Source: Sphingobium wenxiniae (lineage in GTDB: Bacteria; Pseudomonadota; Alphaproteobacteria; Sphingomonadales; Sphingomonadaceae). From it: DNA of 64,000 nt. Each line of letters opens with the position of its first letter. The first letter of the stretch is position 1. The notes under the pieces were generated by a model, which was given only the letters and a program-made list of their open reading frames with translations, was not told the origin of the DNA and searched no databases. Both the position numbers and the translations under genes were made by a program. The stretch covers positions 62,001 through 126,000 of the forward strand of contig NZ_VLKK01000008.1 in NCBI RefSeq assembly GCF_007830065.1, read 5' to 3'. Shown here one piece after another: positions 8,566 to 17,036 of this stretch.

Positions 8566-9926
8566 GCGGCAAGTCCGGCCGGACGTGGAGACGGCGCGAT
8601 CATCGGGCGGCGGGCTTCGTCGCGCCGCTTGCGGGTCAGATAGGTGTCGAGGCCGATCTGCAAGGCCAGCATCATGAAGATGAATGGCTGATAGGCGATG
8701 CCCACGAACAGCGATCCGATCATATAGACGACATGCCCTTGTTGCAGCGCGATGGCGAGCGGCGCGATCCATGCCCCATCCGGTCCGTCCCGTCCGCGAT
8801 ATGTGCGCCGGATCATTTCGGTGCGCAGGAAGGTGACGATGTGGATCAGCGCCCAGATGAAGAAGCCGAAATAGCCCTGCTCGCCCAGTAATTCGAAATA
8901 GGCGCTGTGATAGGCGCGGCCCCGGTCGGTCACGATGCGCGTTTCGATACGGCTTCCGCCGCTATCGGAAACGAAGCTGCGGGAAACGTAGGTGAAGCTG
9001 TTCTGAAGGTAATTGTCGAAGCCGCCGCCGCCGGGATGCTCCTTCACATAGTCGAGGGTCCATTTCCACACGGCGATCCGGGTCGCGGCGCTTTCATCGC
9101 CCTGATGGTTCTCGATGGTCGACATGCGCTGGGTGAAGCTGGCGGGCAGGAAGGGGATGGACGCCAGCGCCGCCGCCAGCATCAACGGCCCATAGATGAA
9201 CTTCCGCTTCGAGCGCATCAGCATCATTCCCGCCAGCACGACGATGCAGATCAGGCCCGTTCGCGCCTCCGTGCCGATCGGCATCAGCAGGCAGGCGAAA
9301 CAGAGCGCCCAGGCAAAGCCCTTTACCCGCCAATCGGGCGGAAACACCGTGCCATGGCGCGAAAGCCAGAGAATGATGGGGATCAGCGATATGGCGACGC
9401 AGGATATGATGCTGCCTTCATACAGGCCGCTATTATTGTCGACCATCAGGTTGAGCACGCCATAGCCGCCGCCCGACAGCGCCGTTTTCATGCCGCCGTT
9501 GATGATGATCGTGCTGGCGCAAAGCACCATGAACAGCGCCAGCGCCTCGATTCGCAGCTTGGTGCGCAGCGTCACCGGCAGGAAGATCGCGAAGATCAGG
9601 GCTTTCCAGACCCAGGACCATTTTTGTTGCGCTTCGACCGGGAAGTCCGCCGTCGCGGTCGTATAGGCGCACCAGCCCAGCAGGATCAGCAGCAGCACCT
9701 GCCGGAAGGAGAATCGGCAATCCTTCTTGTCGTCCACCAGCAGCCACGCCCCCGCCGCAAGCAGGAAGGCAATGGCCGAAATGGGGATGCTGTTCAGCAG
9801 GAAATAGGAAAGGCGCTGCGGCGAAACGATATCGATATAGGCATAGATGGCGATCAGCAGGAACGGCCGCCGGAAGCCCAGCAGGAAAAAAAGTCCAAGA
9901 AAAGCAACGAAGAACAGGTCACGCAT
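8562..9926 (-). CDS. Putative O-glycosylation ligase / O-antigen-polymerase-like protein, exosortase A system
   Basis: A 454-residue protein with about ten membrane helices. It resembles the Wzy/WaaL-type family associated with exosortase A (the PEP-CTERM O-ligase group): N-terminal MRDLFFVAFLGLFFLLGF, a VSPQRLSYF motif, and a large loop around PGGGGFDNYLQNSF. Members are thought to polymerise or ligate glycans on the periplasmic face of the inner membrane. ATG at 9926 is chosen because it lies 8 bases inside the upstream small ORF and begins the family's usual N terminus. The adjacent divergent glycosyltransferase belongs to the same system. No exosortase or PEP-CTERM protein lies in the window. 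Confidence 0.82.
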   Translation of the reverse strand: MRDLFFVAFLGLFFLLGFRRPFLLIAIYAYIDIVSPQRLSYFLLNSIPISAIAFLLAAGAWLLVDDKKDCRFSFRQVLLLILLGWCAYTTATADFPVEAQQKWSWVWKALIFAIFLPVTLRTKLRIEALALFMVLCASTIIINGGMKTALSGGGYGVLNLMVDNNSGLYEGSIISCVAISLIPIILWLSRHGTVFPPDWRVKGFAWALCFACLLMPIGTEARTGLICIVVLAGMMLMRSKRKFIYGPLMLAAALASIPFLPASFTQRMSTIENHQGDESAATRIAVWKWTLDYVKEHPGGGGFDNYLQNSFTYVSRSFVSDSGGSRIETRIVTDRGRAYHSAYFELLGEQGYFGFFIWALIHIVTFLRTEMIRRTYRGRDGPDGAWIAPLAIALQQGHVVYMIGSLFVGIAYQPFIFMMLALQIGLDTYLTRKRRDEARRPMIAPSPRPAGLAA

Positions 9927-10041
9927 CGCTTGATGGACCTTCCGCTTCGGGGTCGCGGTCCAGATCCGGACGCGACAGCAGCCGGAAAGCGGCCAGCAGG
10001 ATCGCGCCATGGCTGATGAGCAGGGTCAGGGTATCGATCAT
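9919..10041 (-). CDS. Small hydrophobic ORF (40 aa) coupled to the O-ligase gene
   Basis: ATG at 10041 opens a 40-codon frame with a hydrophobic stretch (TLTLLISHGAILLAAFRLL) followed by a charged tail rich in Asp, Glu and Arg. It looks like a single-pass membrane peptide. Its TGA overlaps the O-ligase start by 8 bases, a typical coupled arrangement. The Shine-Dalgarno sequence is weak (GGAG about 12 bases upstream). It could be a real small protein or only a leader ORF that couples translation. No family was recognised. Confidence 0.5.
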   Translation of the reverse strand: MIDTLTLLISHGAILLAAFRLLSRPDLDRDPEAEGPSSDA

Positions 10042-10130
10042 CTTGGATTGAAGGCTCCGCTACGCACCGCATCTTCCTAGCGCGGCAGAGTTGACGGGCC
10101 GTTAAACAATTTCTGGCAGAGAAACGGGTC

Positions 10131-11366
10131 ATGACGACACGCATTCTTCATGTGCTCGACCACAGCCTGCCGTTGCAGAGCGGCTATACCTTCCGCACGC
10201 GCGCGATTTTGCGGGCGCAGATGGGCAAGGGCTGGGACGTGCGCGGGATCACCGGCCACCGCCACGGCGCGCCGGGGCCGTTGGAGCAGGTCGTGGACGG
10301 ACTGCGCTTTCATCGGACGCCCGGCGAGGCCGCGACCGGCAATGCCTTGCTGCGCGAATGGCGGGACATCGCGGCCCATGCCGATGCCATCGAGGCGCTG
10401 GTGCAGCGCTGGCGTCCGGACATCATCCACGCCCATTCGCCCGTGCTCAACGCCATCGCGGCCCAGCGAGTCGCGCGGCGGCACGGCATCCCCCTCGTCT
10501 ATGAGATCCGCGCCTTCTGGGAGGATGCGGCGGTCGGCAACGGCACCGGCGCGCAAGGCAGTCCCCGCTACTGGCTGACGCGCCAGCTGGAAACCCATGC
10601 CGTGCGAAGCGCCGACGCGGTCGCCGTGATCTGCGAAGGGTTGCGGTCGGACCTGATCGCGCGGGGGATCGATGCGCGAAAGATTATCGTTTCGCCCAAC
10701 GGCGTCGACATGGACCAGTTCGGCGCGCCCGTTGCCCGCGATCCCGCTTTGACGACGAAGCTCGGCCTCGAAGGCGCGGACGTCGTCGGCTTCATCGGCA
10801 GCTTCTACGATTATGAAGGGCTGGACGACCTGATCGCCGCCATGCCCCGCCTCGTGCGGGCGCGGCCCAGGGCGAAGCTGCTGCTTGTCGGCGGCGGCCC
10901 TTGCGAACAGGCGCTGCGCGACCGGGCCACGGCGTCGCCCTTTGCCGATCACATCCTGTTCGTGGGCCGTGTGCCGCATGAGCGGGTGGAGGATTATTAT
11001 GCGCAGGTCGATGTCCTGGCCTATCCGCGCAAGGCGATGCGCCTCACCGATCTGGTGACGCCGCTCAAACCGCTCGAAGCCATGGCGCAAGGCAGACTCG
11101 TCGCGGCCTCCAGCGTCGGCGGCCATCGCGAATTGATCGAGGACGGCGTCACCGGAACCCTGTTCGCGCCCGATGATCCGGCGGCTATCGCCGCCGCGCT
11201 GGCGGACATGTTCGCCGACCGGCATTTCTGGGAAGAACGGCGGGCGGCCGCGCGCGCCTTTGTGGAGCGGGAACGCAACTGGGCATCGAACATCCTGCGC
11301 TACGAGCCGGTCTATCAACGCCTGCTGGCATCCGCCGCGCCCGACGCGCGGGCGGCGGCGGCATGA
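10131..11366 (+). CDS. Glycosyltransferase, exosortase A system-associated (GT4 type)
   Basis: A 411-residue GT-B glycosyltransferase of the GT4 group. The N terminus TRILHVLDHSLPLQSGYTFR is the signature of the exosortase-A/PEP-CTERM-associated subfamily. The C-terminal nucleotide-sugar half has GFIGSFYDYEGLDDLI and the donor-site region ending PLKPLEAMAQG. It should transfer a sugar from a nucleotide donor to a growing lipid-linked glycan in the cytoplasm. It is divergent from the O-ligase arm, 89 bases away from the small ORF start, and overlaps the next gene by ATGA. The system is inferred; the sugar and acceptor are unknown. Confidence 0.87.
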   Translation: MTTRILHVLDHSLPLQSGYTFRTRAILRAQMGKGWDVRGITGHRHGAPGPLEQVVDGLRFHRTPGEAATGNALLREWRDIAAHADAIEALVQRWRPDIIHAHSPVLNAIAAQRVARRHGIPLVYEIRAFWEDAAVGNGTGAQGSPRYWLTRQLETHAVRSADAVAVICEGLRSDLIARGIDARKIIVSPNGVDMDQFGAPVARDPALTTKLGLEGADVVGFIGSFYDYEGLDDLIAAMPRLVRARPRAKLLLVGGGPCEQALRDRATASPFADHILFVGRVPHERVEDYYAQVDVLAYPRKAMRLTDLVTPLKPLEAMAQGRLVAASSVGGHRELIEDGVTGTLFAPDDPAAIAAALADMFADRHFWEERRAAARAFVERERNWASNILRYEPVYQRLLASAAPDARAAAA

Positions 11367-12325
11367 TCGGGAGGCCCCGGAAAATGGGCCGGCGCACGAG
11401 TCGGAATAAAGCCATGGGAATGGCGTTGCTGGGCGCGGCGGGCGCGGCGCTCGCCATGCTGTCCATGCCGGTCGGGCTGGTGGAAACGCTGATCGCGTCC
11501 ACCGGTGTTTCGGAAATTCTGCCCGCCGCCGGGCCGCCCCTGGGCATCAAGGCGCGGCTGGCGCTGGCGCTGTTCGCGGCGCTGATGGCAACGGGAATCA
11601 TGGGAGCCATGCGCCGCCAGGAGCGGCTTTTGGCCCTGGAGCATGGAGGACGTCCCGATGACGTCCGGGGAGCAGGTAAAATGGGTTTTGCATTGTCCAG
11701 GCTGACAGCTTTCGCGCGCGGACGGATTCATCCTCCGGCCATGTCCGGCGAACCGGTGTTGCGCCGCGCGGATTCCCATCCCGATGCGCCCGCGCGCGCG
11801 CCGATCTTCGCCAGCCGCGACTTTGAAGGTCTCGACATTTTCGGGCGGACCGGACCGGCCGGGCGGGCCGGGATGGAGGATGACAGCCAGGCAGTTGCCG
11901 GGGATGCGGTTCCTCCCGGCGGCCTGACGCTGCCGAACGCGCCGGAACCGCTGTCGGATGAGGAGCTGCTCCAGTCTGCTGTCGGACTGCCGCTTCCTGG
12001 CGCGGCCGCGGCGGGCGGAGCTGATTTTTCCGAAGGGCAAACCCCAGCCGCCACTCCTGAAACGCAGCCAGTATCGATCATGCCGGCTGCTCCCGCGTCG
12101 CCTTCCATGGAACGGCTGTCGATTGCCGAACTGACGGCGCGGCTGGAGCGGGGCCTGGCGGAGCGGGCGCGCATCAAGGAAGCGAAGGCCGGATCGCATC
12201 GGGTCATCGCGGACATGCCCGTCGCCGCTGCGGTGCCCGTGCGCGATGCGGTGGTGGAAGATGTCGACATGGCTCTGCGCGATGCATTGGGCGCGCTGCG
12301 GACGATGGCCGGGCGGGCGCGCTGA
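11363..12325 (+). CDS. Conserved hypothetical membrane-anchored protein
   Basis: A 320-residue protein whose start overlaps the glycosyltransferase stop by ATGA. A basic N terminus is followed by two hydrophobic helices (about residues 18-38 and 63-83), separated by a loop with GVSEILPAAGPPLGIKARL. The remaining 240 residues are hydrophilic, Pro/Ala-rich and probably partly disordered. They contain APIFASRDFEGLDIFGR near the middle and MERLSIAELTARLERGLAER near residue 250, which looks like an amphipathic helix. No family or activity is recognised. The position suggests a link to the exosortase-associated polysaccharide genes. Confidence 0.65.
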   Translation: MIGRPRKMGRRTSRNKAMGMALLGAAGAALAMLSMPVGLVETLIASTGVSEILPAAGPPLGIKARLALALFAALMATGIMGAMRRQERLLALEHGGRPDDVRGAGKMGFALSRLTAFARGRIHPPAMSGEPVLRRADSHPDAPARAPIFASRDFEGLDIFGRTGPAGRAGMEDDSQAVAGDAVPPGGLTLPNAPEPLSDEELLQSAVGLPLPGAAAAGGADFSEGQTPAATPETQPVSIMPAAPASPSMERLSIAELTARLERGLAERARIKEAKAGSHRVIADMPVAAAVPVRDAVVEDVDMALRDALGALRTMAGRAR

Positions 12326-12345
12326 GCGGCCCGCCATTTCGCGCT

Positions 12346-12717
12346 CTACCAATCCTCGATGGTAAGGACCGAAAGTTCTATTTCCGTGCCGCCGTCAATC
12401 GGCCGTTGATCATCGACGGCGATGTCGGCCACGAAATGCCGGTGCAGGCTCCATTGCGCTTCCTCGATCCCTTGCGCGAACCGGGCGGCGCGGACGGCGG
12501 CATCCGCGCCCCTGAGCGCGAGAATGATGACGTGCCGTCTCCCCTGAAACAGGGCGCTGGCCCAGGGGCGGCTGCTTGCCCGCCCGACAATAGTGTCCGG
12601 CCCGGCCCGCTCCAGCAATTGCAGCAGCAGACGGGGCAAGGGATCGTCTGAGCGTTTTCCTATTGCTTTATTCTGGACCAAATTCCGGGTCGAAAAGACA
12701 TGATCCATGCTTGTCAT
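12346..12717 (-). CDS. Conserved hypothetical protein
   Basis: A 123-residue soluble protein with no signal peptide or membrane helix. The sequence alternates helices and strands (RRHVIILALRGADAAV, HRHFVADIAVDD, IELSVLTIEDW) and suggests a small alpha/beta domain. Function unknown. ATG at 12717 is fixed by an ATGA overlap with the upstream small gene and by AGGAG about 10 bases upstream; the longer frame to 12831 reads across that gene. It forms a two-gene unit divergent from the S24 regulator. Confidence 0.65.
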   Translation of the reverse strand: MTSMDHVFSTRNLVQNKAIGKRSDDPLPRLLLQLLERAGPDTIVGRASSRPWASALFQGRRHVIILALRGADAAVRAARFAQGIEEAQWSLHRHFVADIAVDDQRPIDGGTEIELSVLTIEDW

Positions 12718-12899
12718 AGGCCCGCGCTCCTGCGATATGTGTTCATGAAATGTTCTATTCTTCGCGTTATCCGCTGGCCCGGTTCGCGGCCCCTGCGCAG
12801 GTCGAAGACCAAGCGCGGGTCGCGCGCGCATTCGCGTCCGAAACGGGTCGGCGGAATATCATTTTCACGCAGGAATTTTTCGATGGCACGCAGGATCAT
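12714..12899 (-). CDS. Small basic protein, possible DNA-binding (61 aa)
   Basis: A 61-residue, strongly basic protein beginning MILRAIEKFLRENDIPPTRF. The pattern of two or three short helices with IPPTRFGRECARDPRLVFDL in the middle resembles a compact helix-turn-helix unit of the kind seen in small sphingomonad proteins. No named family is assigned. It overlaps the following gene by ATGA. Divergent from the S24-type repressor, with shared palindromes in the 104-base gap, so it may be controlled by that repressor. Confidence 0.62.
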   Translation of the reverse strand: MILRAIEKFLRENDIPPTRFGRECARDPRLVFDLRRGREPGQRITRRIEHFMNTYRRSAGL

Positions 12900-12945
12900 C
12901 CTCTTCGTTCTCCTCCTCCGGACCGACTCGCCTTTTGCAGGTCGG

Positions 12946-12991
12946 TAGGTATATTCCTATCTCATGCTGGATTTCCTACTTGTCTAGGAAA
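12946..12991. promoter_or_regulatory. Paired TAGG/CCTA palindromes between divergent genes (putative operators)
   Basis: Two palindromes occupy the 104-base divergent gap. TAGGTATATTCCTA (12946-12959) matches its own reverse complement at 12 of 14 positions. TTTCCTA (12972-12978) and TAGGAAA (12985-12991) are perfect arms around six bases. Both use the same TAGG/CCTA half-site. Position and symmetry fit operators for the dimeric S24 repressor encoded just to the right. This is inference. Confidence 0.5.
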
Positions 12992-13003
12992 ATTCACATC
13001 ATT

Positions 13004-13690
13004 ATGGACCAAAATATGATCGGTAATGGAGAAGATCCCCGGCTCGTGCTGGATCGGCTGATTGCCGAGCGGGGGGAAAATTATGCCGATCTTTCCCGCC
13101 TGCTCAATCGCAATCCGGCCTATATCCAGCAGTTCATAAAGCGGGGAACGCCGCGCAAGCTGGATGAGGAGGACAGGCGCGTTCTGGCCCGCTATTTCGG
13201 CGTTTCGGAGGAAATGCTGGGCGGCCGTGTCCAGCCTTCGCCAGGCGCGCCGGCGCGGTCGCGCTCCCTTCCCGCCATCGTCGCGGTGCCGCGTCTGGCG
13301 CTGAGAGCATCGGCGGGAGCGGGCACTCTGGACGACGATGAAAGAGCGGCCGGCGTCATGGCGTTCGACGCGAACTGGCTGCGCCATATCGGCGTCCGGC
13401 CGCAGCGCGTATCGATCATCCGCGTCGACGGCGAATCCATGGCCCCCACGCTCAGCGACGGCGACGAGATCATGGTCGATCATGACGACGGTGCCGAACG
13501 GCTGCGCGACGGCGTCTATGTCCTGCGGCTCGACGGCGTGTTGATGGTGAAGCGGGTGGCGCTCGGTCCGCGCCGGGGCGCGATCAGCGTCTTGAGCGAC
13601 AATGCCCATTATCCCGACTGGACCGACATAGATCCCGCGCTGGTCGATATTGTCGGCCGCGTCGTTTGGACCGGGCGGCGGCTGGTCTGA
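13004..13690 (+). CDS. S24-family (LexA/CI-like) transcriptional regulator
   Basis: A 228-residue protein with an N-terminal helix-turn-helix-like part (LIAERGENYADLSRLLNRNPAYIQQF) and a C-terminal S24 peptidase/dimerisation domain. The Ser-Lys dyad is present: Ser145 in VDGESMAPTL and Lys183 in VLMVKRV. A possible self-cleavage Ala-Gly lies in RASAGAGT. Such proteins repress promoters and may be inactivated by RecA-stimulated autocleavage, although many relatives act without cleavage. ATG at 13004 is chosen; ATG at 13016 is possible, and the longer frame from 12935 reads through the operators. Probably autoregulated and controlling the divergent small genes. Confidence 0.85.
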   Translation: MDQNMIGNGEDPRLVLDRLIAERGENYADLSRLLNRNPAYIQQFIKRGTPRKLDEEDRRVLARYFGVSEEMLGGRVQPSPGAPARSRSLPAIVAVPRLALRASAGAGTLDDDERAAGVMAFDANWLRHIGVRPQRVSIIRVDGESMAPTLSDGDEIMVDHDDGAERLRDGVYVLRLDGVLMVKRVALGPRRGAISVLSDNAHYPDWTDIDPALVDIVGRVVWTGRRLV

Positions 13691-13733
13691 TCGCCCGGCC
13701 TTCCCTATCTGTGCCGTGGAAGGGAATCGGAAG

Positions 13734-14651
13734 ATGATCGACAATGAAGGGGTGATCCGCAAGGCAATGGAATGGCGCGGCGCACCCCTTGCGCTGGCGA
13801 CCGTCGTGTCCACCTGGGGTTCGGCCCCGCGTCCGCGCGGCAGCCATATGATCGTGCATCGGGACGGCCGCTTCGAAGGCAGCATTTCGGGCGGCTGTGT
13901 CGAGACCGATGTGCTTCAGCGCGCCGCCGATGTCATTGCCGGGCGTCCGGGGCATCTCCAAAGCTATGGCGTCACGGACGGCGACGCCTGGTCGGCGGGC
14001 CTTCCCTGCGGCGGGGAGATCAGCGTGCTGGTGCAGCCCGTCTCGCCGGAGGGGTTTCCGCCCGGCCTGTTCGACCGTATCGCCGCCGCCAGTGCGCAGG
14101 GACGCTCGCTTGCCCTGTCGACCGATCTGGAAACGGCCTTGACGGTGGAGGGCGCCGTTGAAGGGCGGTTCGTCAACCGCTATCGTCCGCCCCGCCGCCT
14201 GCTGATCGTCGGCGCGGTGCAGATCGCCCAGTCGCTCAGCGTGCTCGCCTGTGCGATAGGCGTGACGCCGATCGTCATCGATCCGCGCGGCCGTTTCCTG
14301 ACGAAGGAGCGCTTTCCCGGTGTTGTGCTGGACGACCGCTGGCCCGATGATGCCGTTGCCGATTATAGGCCCGGCGAATCCACCGCCGTCGTAACGCTCA
14401 GCCACGATATCAAGATCGACGATCCGGCGTTGATCGCGGCCCTGCGTGCGCCGACCGGCTATATCGCGGCGCTGGGATCGCGCAAAAGCCACGCCGCGCG
14501 GCTGGAGCGGCTCTCCGCCCTCGGTTTCACGCCTCAGGAACTGGCGCGCATAGACGGCCCGGCGGGGCTCGACATCGGCGCGACCGGCGCGGCGGAAATC
14601 GCGCTTTCCGTCGCGGCGGGCATGATAGCGGGCTTCAACGCCGACCGCTGA
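13734..14651 (+). CDS. XdhC/CoxI-family protein
   Basis: A 305-residue protein with the N-terminal XdhC_CoxI domain (VVSTWGSAPRPRGSHM, then GSISGGCVETDV) and the C-terminal Rossmann-like XdhC domain (RRLLIVGAVQIAQSL; ALGSRKSHAARLERL). Family members bind molybdenum cofactor and help insert the sulfurated form into xanthine-dehydrogenase-type enzymes. No molybdenum hydroxylase gene is in the window, so its client is unknown. The gene ends one base before the convergent YbdD gene. ATG at 13734 is preferred to the longer frame from 13650, which overlaps the regulator stop. Confidence 0.87.
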   Translation: MIDNEGVIRKAMEWRGAPLALATVVSTWGSAPRPRGSHMIVHRDGRFEGSISGGCVETDVLQRAADVIAGRPGHLQSYGVTDGDAWSAGLPCGGEISVLVQPVSPEGFPPGLFDRIAAASAQGRSLALSTDLETALTVEGAVEGRFVNRYRPPRRLLIVGAVQIAQSLSVLACAIGVTPIVIDPRGRFLTKERFPGVVLDDRWPDDAVADYRPGESTAVVTLSHDIKIDDPALIAALRAPTGYIAALGSRKSHAARLERLSALGFTPQELARIDGPAGLDIGATGAAEIALSVAAGMIAGFNADR

Positions 14652-14837
14652 TCAGCAACATTTCCCGCCATTTTTGCCGCCATAGCGCGCTTCCTGCCGA
14701 TCGCGGAACAATTGCACCTCGCTCAGCACCGGCTGGTCCGGATGATGTGCCCGCATATGGCGCAGATAGGCGTCATAATCCGGTGCGCCCACCATCGCCC
14801 GCGCGATCTGCCGCAAGCGGAGAAGGACGCCGCTCAT
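14652..14837 (-). CDS. YbdD/YjiX-family small protein
   Basis: A 61-residue cytoplasmic protein of the YbdD/YjiX family (DUF466), with the typical GAPDYDAYLRHMRAHHP core, an FRDRQEARYGG stretch and a C-terminal double Cys (GGKCC). In enterobacteria this protein is encoded directly after CstA/BtsT transporters, exactly as here, where ATGA overlaps the CstA stop. Its biochemical role is not known. Coupling to cstA implies a joint role in peptide or pyruvate uptake. Confidence 0.85.
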   Translation of the reverse strand: MSGVLLRLRQIARAMVGAPDYDAYLRHMRAHHPDQPVLSEVQLFRDRQEARYGGKNGGKCC

Positions 14838-16882
14838 TCCGCTGCCGCCAGCGCTGCCGGTATTTCCCGCGCGGTCGGCTGGTCCGCCCGCCGCGCAGCG
14901 AGGCAGGCGCGGATGGTGAAGAAGATCAGCGACAGCACCACCGCCAGGAAGATCCCGCACAATGCGGCGTCAATCCGGTCGTTGAAGATGATCTTTTCCA
15001 TCTCAGCCATAGACCTGGCGGGGGCCAGCACCGCGCCCCGTCCGGCGGCTTCACTGAAATTCGCGGCGTGGGCGAGGAAGCCGACCTTGGGATCGGCGGA
15101 AAACAGCTTCAGCCACCCCGCGCTCAGCGTGCAGATGAGCAGCCAGGCCGTCGGAACCGTCGTCACCCAGGCATAGCGGTCCCGTTTCATGCGGAACAGC
15201 ACCGCCGTCGCCAGCATCAGCGCGATGGCCGCGAGCATCTGGTTGGAAATGCCGAACACCGGCCAGAGTGTATTCACCCCGCCCAGCGGATCGGTGACGC
15301 CTTGATGCAGGAAAAAGCCCCACGCCGCCACGCACAGCCCCGTCGCGACGAAGCCGGGGAGGGGACTGGTCGTATCCTTGAACCCCGGCACCGCCAGCGC
15401 GATCAGGTCCTGCAACATGAAGCGTCCCGCGCGCGTCCCCGCATCCACCGCCGTCAGAATGAACAGCGCTTCGAACAGGATCGCGAAATGATACCAGAAG
15501 GCTTTCATCGCCGGTCCGCCGACGACATGGGAAAAGATTTCCGCCATCGCCACCGCCAGCGTCGGCGCGCCGCCCGCGCGGGAGATGATGCTGTGTTCGC
15601 CTACGTCCTTCGCCGTCTGGAGGATAAGGTCCGGCGCAATCGGGAAGCCCATCGCCGTCACCGCCGCCGCCGCGCTCGCCGCATCCGTGCCGATGACGGC
15701 GGCGGGGCTGTTCATCGTGAAATAGATGCCCGGATCGAGGATCGATGCGCCGACCAGCGCCATGATCGCCACGAACGCCTCCATCAGCATCGCGCCATAG
15801 CCGATGATCGGCGCATCCGCTTCGCTCGCGATCAGCTTGGGCGTGGTGCCGCTGGCGATCAGCGCGTGGAAGCCGGACACCGCGCCGCAGGCGATGGTGA
15901 TGAAGAGGAAGGGGAAGAGGCTCCCCGACCAGGCCGGCCCGCCGCCGTGCACGAACTGCGTGACGGCGTGCATCCTGAGCGGCGGGGCCATGATGACGAT
16001 GCCGATGGCGAGCGCGCCGATGGCCCCGATCTTGAGGAAGGTCGACAGATAATCGCGCGGCGCGAGCAGCAGCCAAACCGGCAGCACCGAAGCCACCGCG
16101 CCATAGCCGATCAAGATCCAGCACAATTGCACCGGCGTGAAGGTGAAGGCTGGACCCCAGAGCGGTGATTGGGCGATGCTTTGCCCATAGACGATGGCCG
16201 CGAGCAGCCCGGCCAGACCCAGCACGGACACTTCGCCGATCCGCCCCGGCCTGATCCAGCGCGTATAGACGCCCATGAAGATCGCGAGCGGCACCGTCGC
16301 CGCGACGGTGAACATGCCCCACGGGCTTTCCGCCAGCGCCTTGACGACGATCAGCGCCAGCACGGCCAGGATGATGACCATGATCATGAACGCGCCGAAC
16401 AGCGCGATGGTCCCGGCGACCTGTCCCATCTCCATGCGGATCAGCTCGCCCAGCGACTTGCCGTCCCGCCGCATGGAGATGAAGAGAACCATGAAGTCCT
16501 GCACCGCGCCGGCCAGCACCACGCCCGCGATGATCCACAAGGTGCCGGGCAGATAGCCCATCTGCGCCGCCAGCACCGGCCCCACCAGCGGCCCCGCGCC
16601 CGCGATCGCCGCGAAGTGATGGCCGAACAGGACAGTCCGGTCGGTCGCCACATAGTCCATCCCGTCCGCACGCCGGATGGCAGGCGTCGCCCGCGCGGGA
16701 TCGAGCCGCATCACGTTCCGCGCGATATAGAGCGCATAATAGCGATAGGCGACGAGGAAGCTGCTGACCGCCGCCACCACGATCCATAGCGCATTCACCG
16801 CCTCGCCGCGCGACACCGCCACCACGCTCAAGGCCACGGCGCCCACTATCGCGATCAATATCCAGGGAATGTGCCGCGCCAT
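14834..16882 (-). CDS. cstA: Carbon starvation protein A (CstA/BtsT-type transporter)
   Basis: A 682-residue inner-membrane protein with around 16 hydrophobic helices. The family regions are present: GHHFAAIAGAGPLVGPVLAA near the start of the CstA domain, GGAPTLAVAMAEIF, and WPVFGISNQMLAAIAL in the C-terminal half. Relatives import pyruvate or peptides and are induced in starvation; the substrate here is not determined. The coupled YbdD gene follows by ATGA. The 154-base divergent gap to the DUF3175 gene should carry its promoter. Length and domain order are normal. Confidence 0.92.
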   Translation of the reverse strand: MARHIPWILIAIVGAVALSVVAVSRGEAVNALWIVVAAVSSFLVAYRYYALYIARNVMRLDPARATPAIRRADGMDYVATDRTVLFGHHFAAIAGAGPLVGPVLAAQMGYLPGTLWIIAGVVLAGAVQDFMVLFISMRRDGKSLGELIRMEMGQVAGTIALFGAFMIMVIILAVLALIVVKALAESPWGMFTVAATVPLAIFMGVYTRWIRPGRIGEVSVLGLAGLLAAIVYGQSIAQSPLWGPAFTFTPVQLCWILIGYGAVASVLPVWLLLAPRDYLSTFLKIGAIGALAIGIVIMAPPLRMHAVTQFVHGGGPAWSGSLFPFLFITIACGAVSGFHALIASGTTPKLIASEADAPIIGYGAMLMEAFVAIMALVGASILDPGIYFTMNSPAAVIGTDAASAAAAVTAMGFPIAPDLILQTAKDVGEHSIISRAGGAPTLAVAMAEIFSHVVGGPAMKAFWYHFAILFEALFILTAVDAGTRAGRFMLQDLIALAVPGFKDTTSPLPGFVATGLCVAAWGFFLHQGVTDPLGGVNTLWPVFGISNQMLAAIALMLATAVLFRMKRDRYAWVTTVPTAWLLICTLSAGWLKLFSADPKVGFLAHAANFSEAAGRGAVLAPARSMAEMEKIIFNDRIDAALCGIFLAVVLSLIFFTIRACLAARRADQPTAREIPAALAAAE

Positions 16883-17036
16883 CGCTCTCTCGCTTATCCG
16901 TTATTCAGGTCGGCCGCACAGTAAGGGCGCGTGATCGAAAGACAATCTTCTCTTGTCCCATGCGGGCGAACCTTTTGCCCGGAAGCCCGTTGTCTTTCTG
17001 ATCCTCATTCCACCATTCAGACTGGAGGACGGAAAG

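Noticed and set aside
12717..12831. Longer start for the 12346-12717 gene (frame open to 12831)
   Set aside because: The extension lies over the upstream 61-aa gene, while the ATGA overlap and AGGAG fix the start at 12717.
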